5,217 nucleotides of DNA. Source: an uncultured Sphingomonadaceae bacterium (lineage in GTDB: Bacteria > Pseudomonadota > Alphaproteobacteria > Sphingomonadales > Sphingomonadaceae). The notes beneath the pieces are model-generated. The model was not told the DNA's origin. It saw only the letters and a program-made list of their open reading frames with translations, and searched no databases. The stretch spans positions 1 to 5,217 of the forward strand of contig CAMLKX010000139.1 in assembly GCA_946480515.1 (NCBI GenBank), in the 5' to 3' direction. A program made the translations under genes and the position numbers. Positions within the stretch are counted from its first letter, which is position 1. The number at the start of each line of letters is the position of its first letter. Below, one piece after another: positions 1 to 5,217 of this stretch.

Positions 1-1929
<1,929 letters not shown>

Positions 1930-1982
1930 TCATTCGTCCGGAAGAAGGGCTGCAGGAGTCGTCGCTGAGCCGCAAAGCCGGG

Positions 1983-2011
1983 CGCTTGGTCGACGAGTGC
2001 CCGCTTGTCAA
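1983..2011 (-). promoter_or_regulatory. Possible promoter of the DEAD-box helicase gene
   Basis: Read on the minus strand, a perfect TTGACA (-35) occupies 2011-2006, a few bases past the stop of the upstream gene. Seventeen bases further is CAAGCG (1988-1983), a poor -10. An imperfect inverted repeat (1979-1986 with 1996-2003) lies in the same gap; on the minus strand it lacks a U-tract, so it is a poor terminator for the upstream gene. A start near 1976 would leave a leader of about 47 nt. The -35 is good and the -10 is weak, so this is a suggestion only. Confidence 0.25.
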
Positions 2012-2017
2012 GGAAGC

Positions 2018-2443
2018 TTAGCGCTGGCCGGCAGGTCTCAGCCGCTGAAATTCTTCGATCAGGCAGGACCCCCCGATCCTCGACCGGATCATGTCCCGCC
2101 CGGCGCAAATCTTCTCTCGCGTCGGCTGAAGATAGAAGCCGCCGTAAAAGTCGAGAGTGGGGCAACCGCTTTCGAGCCGGGCGCGAAAGCGCTGTCGGGG
2201 ATGAACCAGGAAATCGATCGTTCTGGGCCCGGACAGAACGGCAGACTCCAACCCCTCTGCGCGAAGACACCTCGGGCCGGGCCGCTCTTCCCAGCGGGAG
2301 AAGCCGCCGACGCGGCGCCGAACCGGAACCCTGACGATCACTTCCTGGTGGATTGTGGTTCGGCTCATTCTGCTGACCGTTCCGCTTTCAGCCGCGATCG
2401 CGGATCCGATCATGGTGAGGAGGACGGCACAGCTGCTCAACAT
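2018..2443 (-). CDS. Small secreted (periplasmic) four-cysteine protein of unknown function
   Basis: No function is known to me. With the ATG at 2441-2443 the product has 141 residues. Residues 1-18 are hydrophobic and end in AIAA before Glu19, a typical signal-peptidase I site, although no Lys/Arg precedes the hydrophobic core. The mature part has a basic segment (38-44), then RWEERPGPRC (50-59), TIDFLVHPRQRFRARL (75-90), CPTLDFYGGFY (94-104), and KICAGRDMIRSRIGGSC (111-127). Cys59, Cys94, Cys113 and Cys127 are the only mature cysteines and could form two disulfides. I recall similar CP-LDFY-x-GFY and CA-x-RD-x-IRSR-x-GG-x-C patterns in sphingomonad hypothetical proteins; this is memory, not a search. 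An upstream in-frame ATG at 2465-2467 adds eight residues (MVEDGSHP) and is an alternative start, with GAGGGA close before it; GGAGG lies 14 bases before the chosen ATG. The frame stays open further upstream to 2626 without family-like sequence. Confidence 0.72.
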   Translation of the reverse strand: MLSSCAVLLTMIGSAIAAESGTVSRMSRTTIHQEVIVRVPVRRRVGGFSRWEERPGPRCLRAEGLESAVLSGPRTIDFLVHPRQRFRARLESGCPTLDFYGGFYLQPTREKICAGRDMIRSRIGGSCLIEEFQRLRPAGQR

Positions 2444-2592
2444 TGGGTGGCTTCCATCCTCCACCATTCCCTCAGCATGCTTGAATACTCGCTTAATCCG
2501 AATTCGTGCCGCATGCGTCGGACAGATGCAATCGGACCGGCTTGCAGATTGACCAAGCCCCGCATAGACCGGCGCCGCGGCTCGCTGAGCCC

Positions 2593-2623
2593 AGCGGGGC
2601 AACCCGCTCAATCTCCTGGAGAT
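2593..2623 (+). promoter_or_regulatory. sapC leader: GNRA-type hairpin and Shine-Dalgarno inside a small palindrome
   Basis: AGCGGG (2593-2598) pairs perfectly with CCCGCT (2603-2608) around a GCAA tetraloop. Three bases on, the ribosome binding site GGAG (2618-2621), nine bases before the sapC ATG, lies in the palindrome ATCTCC-T-GGAGAT (2611-2623). In RNA this can fold as a 5-bp stem with a CUG loop that occludes the SD. The SD decides the sapC start at 2631. Whether the weak stem has any regulatory effect is inference. Confidence 0.45.
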
Positions 2624-2630
2624 CACACCG

Positions 2631-3425
2631 ATGGCGACTGCAGCGCCAGCAAACCAGCTTCCACTATTCTATGGCGGACTTGAGCCGCTCAACAGCAACG
2701 TCCACGCCAAGATGCAGGTGCGGGCGATCGACACCCTGCCGCAAGTTGCCGGTACCCATGCGATCCCCGTCACGATCGACGAATTCGCCCTGGCGCAGCG
2801 CTTCTACCCCATCATATTCGCCACCGGCGACGATCCGGTTCCGTTGGCGCTGCTCGGCCTCAACGAGGGCGTGAACACCTTCTTCGATCAGGACGGGCGG
2901 CTGTCACAGCCGGACGTCTATGTTCCTGCCTACCTGCGGCGCTATCCGTTTCTGCTGGCCAGGCTCCGCCAGGACAGTGACGAGCTTTCGCTCTGCTTCG
3001 ACCCCACTAGCGGCGCCGTCGGCGAGGACATTGACGGGCAGGCGTTGTTCAGCGCGGACCAGCCGTCGGAGACGACACAGAACATTCTGGCTTTCTGCGA
3101 GCAGTTTGAAACTGCCGGTCAGCGGACCCAGTTGTTCATGACCGAACTCAAGAAGCTCGGCTTGTTGATGGATGGCGAAGTCGCGATTCAGCCCGAGGGG
3201 AGCGAAAAACCGTTCATATACCGCGGGTTTCAGATGGTCGATGAGGAGAAGCTGAAGCAGCTTCGCGGCGACGAGCTTCGCAAAATGAACCAGAACGGCA
3301 TGCTGCCGCTGATCTACGCTCATCTGCTCTCCCTGTCGCAGATCCGGGAGATTTTCGCTCGCCAGGTGAGACAGGGGAAGGGGCCGATTCCGGTGCCGCA
3401 GCCCGAGCAGCCACTGCCTGCCTGA
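2631..3425 (+). CDS. SapC family protein
   Basis: The 264-residue product matches the SapC family (named after the Campylobacter fetus S-layer secretion locus; biochemical role not established in alphaproteobacteria). Recognisable family segments are a start resembling N-x-H-x-K (HAKMQV, 25-30), ALLGLNEGVNTFFDQDGRL (73-91), YVPAYLRRYPFLL (97-109), ELSLCFDP (118-125), GQALFSADQPSE (136-147), a helical GQRTQLFMTELKKLGLL (163-179), YRGFQMVDEEKLKQLR (197-212) and NGMLPLIYAHLLSLSQI (222-238). The C-terminus is a short Pro/Gln-rich tail (251-264). There is no signal peptide and no transmembrane helix, so the protein is probably cytoplasmic or peripheral. The start is supported by GGAG nine bases upstream. 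In sphingomonads and Caulobacter, SapC genes often sit beside TonB-dependent receptors and tryptophan halogenase-like genes; none is visible here, so this copy looks isolated within the window. Confidence 0.9.
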   Translation: MATAAPANQLPLFYGGLEPLNSNVHAKMQVRAIDTLPQVAGTHAIPVTIDEFALAQRFYPIIFATGDDPVPLALLGLNEGVNTFFDQDGRLSQPDVYVPAYLRRYPFLLARLRQDSDELSLCFDPTSGAVGEDIDGQALFSADQPSETTQNILAFCEQFETAGQRTQLFMTELKKLGLLMDGEVAIQPEGSEKPFIYRGFQMVDEEKLKQLRGDELRKMNQNGMLPLIYAHLLSLSQIREIFARQVRQGKGPIPVPQPEQPLPA

Positions 3426-3437
3426 ACCCTCGCGGGC

Positions 3438-3474
3438 GGTGCTCGGGGAGCGCCTGATATTGCGCGCTCAGGCG
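3438..3474 (+). terminator. Overlapping hairpins just after sapC (possible 3' end or attenuator-like structure)
   Basis: Thirteen bases past the sapC stop, GGTGCTC (3438-3444) can pair with GAGCGCC (3448-3454), seven pairs including one G-U, around GGG. CGCCTGA (3451-3457) pairs perfectly with TCAGGCG (3468-3474) around a 10-base loop. The two share 3451-3454, so only one can form fully at a time. What follows is GTTGGGTGT, not a real U-tract, so this is an imperfect intrinsic terminator at best. Confidence 0.4.
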
Positions 3475-3485
3475 GTTGGGTGTAC

Positions 3486-3513
3486 CTTGAAAAATAGGCA
3501 CCGAGCCCCATCT
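3486..3513 (+). promoter_or_regulatory. Candidate sigma-32 (RpoH) heat-shock promoter for a small RNA
   Basis: CTTGAAA at 3486-3492, a 13-base spacer, and CCCCATCT at 3506-3513. The well-known E. coli sigma-32 consensus is CTTGAAA, 11-16 bases, CCCCATNT, so both elements match completely and the spacing is in range. Alphaproteobacterial RpoH proteins recognise related but somewhat different -10 sequences, so activity in this host is inference. The -10 sits in the loop of a 7-bp inverted repeat (3499-3505 with 3512-3518). Transcription would start near 3520 and run into the hairpins and terminator ending at 3622. Confidence 0.55.
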
Positions 3514-3518
3514 CGGTG
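3489..3518 (-). terminator. Candidate intrinsic terminator for the minus-strand amidohydrolase transcript
   Basis: Read on the minus strand, CACCGAG (3518-3512), loop ATGGGG, and CTCGGTG (3505-3499) form a perfect 7-bp stem. CCTA follows, then five T (3494-3490). It lies about 110 bases past the stop codon of the gene ending at 3628. The hairpin nearer to that gene (3589-3615) has no U-tract on this strand, so this is the better exit site. The same DNA carries the plus-strand promoter described above. Confidence 0.5.
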
Positions 3519-3519
3519 A

Positions 3520-3622
3520 CTGCCGGGTCGTGTATCCCCTTTCACGGTTCGGCTTCGTACTCTGCGGAGTACGACCTCCCTGAACCTTGGCCATCCCGGC
3601 CAATCCGGGATGGCCTCTTTTT
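3520..3622 (+). ncRNA. Candidate trans-acting small RNA of about 103 nt with an exposed CCUCC (anti-Shine-Dalgarno) segment
   Basis: The RNA is bounded by the RpoH-like promoter and a strong terminator; its 5' end is approximate. Predicted by eye: a weak first hairpin, CGTG (3529-3532) with CACG (3543-3546), whose loop carries TATCCCCTTT. Next comes a long hairpin: GGTTCGG (3546-3552) with CTGAACC (3580-3586), including one G-U. It continues past an asymmetric internal loop as TCGTACTC (3555-3562) with GAGTACGA (3567-3574) around TGCG. The first two stems compete for base 3546. The internal loop leaves CCTCC (3575-3579) unpaired, complementary to GGAGG ribosome binding sites. The terminator hairpin (3589-3615) follows and could serve as an Hfq-type 3' end. 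Alphaproteobacterial SuhB/MmgR (alpha-r8) and CcsR sRNAs likewise expose CCUCC-type motifs; kinship to SuhB is possible but I cannot align it here. No convincing ORF is seen in this interval. Confidence 0.5.
3589..3622 (+). terminator. Strong Rho-independent terminator
   Basis: GGCCATCCCGG (3589-3599) pairs perfectly over 11 bp with CCGGGATGGCC (3605-3615) around the loop CCAAT, followed directly by TCTTTTT (3616-3622). On the plus strand this is a textbook intrinsic terminator, five bases before the stop codon (3628-3630) of the convergent gene. No plus-strand protein gene ends near it (sapC stops 163 bases upstream), which argues for a separate short transcript ending here. Confidence 0.88.
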
Positions 3623-3627
3623 ATCCT

Positions 3628-4473
3628 TTATTCCGCCGCGTCGCGCATTGTGAGGGTCAGCAGCTGCTCCCCGAGAGTGCGGGTGACGAGCTCGAGCATG
3701 TTGGCGGCGCGGTCGAAACCTGCTCCGCGGCTGAAACCGTCGGGCGCAAGATAGCAGCTGCGGTCCAGCTCAAGCTGGATGGCGTGGATGTTCCTCATCG
3801 GATCGCCGTGACGCTCGATAATCCAGCCTCCCGCGTAAGGGACGTTTGCCAAGGTCGAATAGCCGAGCCGCCGGCAAGTCGCCGCAACTTGCTCGCGTAC
3901 CCAAGGCGCGGCAGCCCGGCCATGGCGGTCGCCAATGATGATCCTCGGTTCGGCTACCGGGCGGGCAGGCATCGAATGGCAGTCGATCAAGATCGCCGAC
4001 CCATGCTCGGTCCAGATCGCGTTCAGTGCCGTTGCGACTGCGTGGTGGTAGGGCTCATATGCGGTATCAAGCCGGTGCTGATACTCCTCACGCCCCAGTG
4101 GGCGTTGCCACAGATGTCCGTCCCGCAGGGTTCGCGACGGAATGATCCCAAGTCCGCCGCGCGCACGCGGACCCGGTTCGTCGGAAGCGAGGCCAGACAC
4201 GCTCAACGTGTCGAGTTCGAGCGGCGACCGGTTGCAATCGATGATCGCTCGGGGAGCGCGGGCAATTACCGCTGCAGTTCCAAGGTCCAGCGCCCGCTCG
4301 GCCAGCTCATCCACCCGCGGGTCCTCAAGCGCGCGCAAGGCACCGATCCCGCGCACGGACCTGGAGAGCAGCCAGTCGGGGTAGTCAGACCCAGCATGGG
4401 GGACCGACAGGACAACCGGCAGCCGCCCTCGCGCGGGGATGATCAGTGGCGAAGGGATCGGCTGCTCGGTCAA
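3628..4473 (-). CDS. N-formylglutamate amidohydrolase family protein
   Basis: The family hydrolyses N-formyl-L-glutamate to formate and glutamate, the last step of one histidine-degradation route, or acts on related N-acyl amino acids; cytoplasmic. The 281-residue product has SVPHAGSDYP (23-32), a conserved acidic segment EDPRVDEL (50-57), RAIIDCNRSP (75-84), a GIIPSRTL stretch (109-116), ILIDCHSMP (161-169), YAGGWIIERHG (213-223) and HAIQLELDRS (230-239). His26, Asp79, Asn81, Arg82, Asp164 and His166 are the likely metal and substrate residues by analogy with the family. The start is TTG at 4471-4473: an in-frame TAG lies four codons upstream, no ATG or GTG occurs before the conserved SVPHAG, and no good SD is seen. 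No histidine-utilisation genes flank it, so a true hutG role is doubtful and no symbol is given. It is divergent from cpdR by 101 bases, an association I also recall from other alphaproteobacteria. Confidence 0.9.
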   Translation of the reverse strand: MTEQPIPSPLIIPARGRLPVVLSVPHAGSDYPDWLLSRSVRGIGALRALEDPRVDELAERALDLGTAAVIARAPRAIIDCNRSPLELDTLSVSGLASDEPGPRARGGLGIIPSRTLRDGHLWQRPLGREEYQHRLDTAYEPYHHAVATALNAIWTEHGSAILIDCHSMPARPVAEPRIIIGDRHGRAAAPWVREQVAATCRRLGYSTLANVPYAGGWIIERHGDPMRNIHAIQLELDRSCYLAPDGFSRGAGFDRAANMLELVTRTLGEQLLTLTMRDAAE

Positions 4474-4522
4474 GCAGCCAATCTAGAGACTGCGTTCGGC
4501 TGCCGCAATTCGGGACGGAGAA

Positions 4523-4551
4523 TTGTGCGTCTCGGCTGGAAAATGTTAAAT
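4523..4551 (+). promoter_or_regulatory. Possible promoter of cpdR
   Basis: TTGTGC (4523-4528), a 17-base spacer, then TTAAAT (4546-4551) match the -35 and -10 consensus at 3 and 4 of 6 positions. A start near 4558 would leave a leader of about 17 nt with no clear Shine-Dalgarno before ATG 4575. TTAA here resembles half of a CtrA box (TTAA-N7-TTAA), but the second half is absent. Confidence 0.3.
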
Positions 4552-4574
4552 CTTACAGGCATAGTGTCGGCACG

Positions 4575-4952
4575 ATGATCCGGATTCTTCTTGCTGAAGA
4601 TGACTCGTCGATGCGCGAGTATCTGCAACGTGCCTTGCAGCGTGTCGGCTATGAGGTCGACGCCGTCGGCTGTGGAACCGAGGCGATGCCGTTGCTTGGC
4701 GCCGGTCGATACGACCTCCTCCTGACCGATATTGTCATGCCGGAGATGGATGGGATTGAGCTGGCCCAGAAGGCGTCGGCGATCGATCCCGCCATCCGCG
4801 TGATGTTCATCACCGGGTTTGCGGCTGTGGCACTTCAGGGCGCGCGCACAGCTCCGGAGGCGAAGCTGCTGTCCAAGCCGTTTCACCTGAAGGACCTGGT
4901 GGCGGAAGTTGACCGGTTGTTTCAGACCGAGGACCAGCACGGCCGCCTCTAG
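4575..4952 (+). CDS. cpdR: CpdR-type single-domain response regulator
   Basis: In Caulobacter, unphosphorylated CpdR binds ClpX, localises ClpXP and primes it to degrade cell-cycle substrates such as PdeA and, with RcdA/PopA, CtrA. The CckA-ChpT phosphorelay switches it off. The 125-residue product is a single receiver domain with no output domain: acidic pocket Glu8, Asp9, Asp10; phosphoacceptor Asp52 in LLLTDIVMPEMDG (48-60); switch Thr80 in MFITGFAA (77-84); and Lys101 in LSKPFHLKDL (99-108). The RILLAEDD start, the ITGFAA motif and the KPF-x-LKDLV end are typical of CpdR. The ATG at 4575 starts directly at the first beta strand. An in-frame upstream ATG (4446) would add unrelated residues and overlap the divergent gene, so it is rejected. 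The C-terminus is a short polar tail without a terminal Ala-Ala. Other short receivers (CheY-like, DivK) are less likely. Confidence 0.88.
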   Translation: MIRILLAEDDSSMREYLQRALQRVGYEVDAVGCGTEAMPLLGAGRYDLLLTDIVMPEMDGIELAQKASAIDPAIRVMFITGFAAVALQGARTAPEAKLLSKPFHLKDLVAEVDRLFQTEDQHGRL

Positions 4953-5047
4953 CTGATCGCCGTCACCAAGTGGCTTGCGTCCGGATCAGTCCCCCCTTAC
5001 ATGCGCGGCCTCGACGCAGCTGAACGTTCGGTCAGCCGCGTCTCGGT

Positions 5048-5122
5048 GGGCGTGTAGCTCAGTGGTAGAGCACTGTGTTGACATCGCAGGGGTCGCAAGT
5101 TCAATCCTTGCCACGCCCACCA
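5048..5122 (+). tRNA. tRNA-Val (anticodon GAC), CCA encoded
   Basis: Full cloverleaf. The acceptor GGGCGTG (5048-5054) pairs with CACGCCC (5112-5118). The D stem is GCTC/GAGC (5057-5060, 5068-5071). The anticodon stem CTGTG/CGCAG (5073-5077, 5085-5089, one G-U) carries loop TTGACAT with GAC at 5080-5082, reading GUC and GUU valine codons. There is a 5-base variable loop. The T stem is GCAAG/CTTGC (5095-5099, 5107-5111) with loop TTCAATC. Discriminator A5119 and an encoded CCA (5120-5122) follow, then TTTT (5123-5126). A weak promoter-like pair, TTGCGT (4975-4980) and TTACAT (4997-5002), spaced 16 bases, lies upstream; read-through from cpdR is also possible. GAC lacks U35, so it is not a queuosine substrate of the Tgt encoded at the other end of the window. 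Confidence 0.97.
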
Positions 5123-5174
5123 TTTTCTCCCTCGGTCATATGGAAGTGACGCTCTAGCCGGTCGCCGCCGCGTC

Positions 5175-5206
5175 CGTTACTTTCGTAACGTGCGTGAATT
5201 TATTAT
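5175..5206 (+). promoter_or_regulatory. Palindromic operator-like site with an AT-rich -10-like element
   Basis: CGTTAC-TTTC-GTAACG (5175-5190) is a perfect 6-bp inverted repeat with a 4-base centre. Two outer positions on each side (CG at 5171-5172 and CG at 5193-5194) extend the symmetry imperfectly. Eleven bases on, TATTAT (5201-5206) matches the -10 consensus at 5 of 6 in an AT-rich stretch unlike the surrounding DNA. No good -35 is evident. The size and symmetry fit a TetR-type operator controlling a gene beyond the window. As an RNA hairpin it could instead end transcripts leaving the tRNA gene, but no U-tract follows directly. Confidence 0.4.
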
Positions 5207-5217
5207 TAGGGGCGGAA

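Noticed and set aside
2475..2516. Two GCATGC palindromes 36 bases apart in the sapC/secreted-protein divergent region as operator pair
   Set aside because: Six-base palindromes with different flanks, one inside the possible upstream extension of the minus-strand frame; probably chance.
3555..3574. Inverted repeat TCGTACTC/GAGTACGA considered as a CIRCE (HrcA) heat-shock operator
   Set aside because: CIRCE is TTAGCACTC-N9-GAGTGCTAA; the core bases differ and the centre is 4 bases, not 9. It fits better as the tip of an RNA hairpin.
3214..3603. Minus-strand open frame of 129 codons across the end of sapC and the structured intergenic region
   Set aside because: It overlaps sapC antisense and runs through the sRNA hairpins; the product is Arg/Pro/Ser-rich without family features. 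A shadow frame.
3426..3627. 6S RNA, SRP RNA, tmRNA or RNase P RNA as identity for the structured region
   Set aside because: It is too short for RNase P or tmRNA, lacks the SRP GGAAGCA-type loop, and has several short hairpins rather than the single long bulged helix of 6S RNA.
4546..4560. CtrA box in the cpdR promoter
   Set aside because: Only one TTAA half-site is present; the base spacing needed for the second half holds AGGC.
4446..4574. Upstream ATG giving a 168-residue CpdR
   Set aside because: The extra 43 residues are unlike any receiver N-terminus and overlap the divergent amidohydrolase coding region; ATG 4575 starts directly at the first strand of the domain.
4674..4694. GGAAC followed by CGTT as an EcfG general-stress promoter
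   Set aside because: The spacing is far shorter than the roughly 18 bases needed, and it lies inside the cpdR coding sequence.

Overview
The window looks like ordinary chromosome of a GC-rich alphaproteobacterium, most likely a sphingomonad (Sphingomonadales). The grounds are the Tgt sequence, which keeps the same residue spacing as the Zymomonas mobilis enzyme; a CpdR-type response regulator beside an N-formylglutamate amidohydrolase family gene; a stand-alone SapC-family protein; and a small secreted four-cysteine protein of a type I associate with sphingomonads. There is no sign of phage, insertion sequence, CRISPR or toxin-antitoxin genes.

Layout. 1-607 (+) is the C-terminal half of tgt (queuosine tRNA modification). 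It converges on a RhlE-like DEAD-box RNA helicase (604-1929, -), and the two stop codons share one CTAG. Behind the helicase on the same strand is a small predicted periplasmic protein of unknown function (2018-2443, -). It is divergent from a SapC-family gene (2631-3425, +). The 202 bases from 3426 to 3627 contain no gene but are dense in structure: overlapping hairpins after sapC, a close match to a sigma-32 (RpoH) heat-shock promoter, a folded RNA of about 103 nt exposing a CCUCC anti-Shine-Dalgarno segment, and a strong intrinsic terminator. An N-formylglutamate amidohydrolase family gene (3628-4473, -, TTG start) then runs divergently from cpdR (4575-4952, +). A complete tRNA-Val(GAC) follows (5048-5122, +). 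The last 95 bases carry a palindrome with an adjacent AT-rich -10-like element, probably the control region of a gene beyond the window.

How the parts relate. The protein genes are mostly singly transcribed, with promoters inferred in short divergent or tandem gaps. Tgt, the helicase and the tRNA belong to RNA modification and metabolism; CpdR belongs to ClpXP-controlled proteolysis and the cell cycle. The most interesting item is the probable RpoH-dependent small RNA at 3520-3622. It lies opposite the 3' untranslated region expected for the amidohydrolase mRNA. That mRNA's best terminator hairpin is the same inverted repeat whose loop supplies the sRNA promoter's -10 element. The assignment rests on sequence inspection only.
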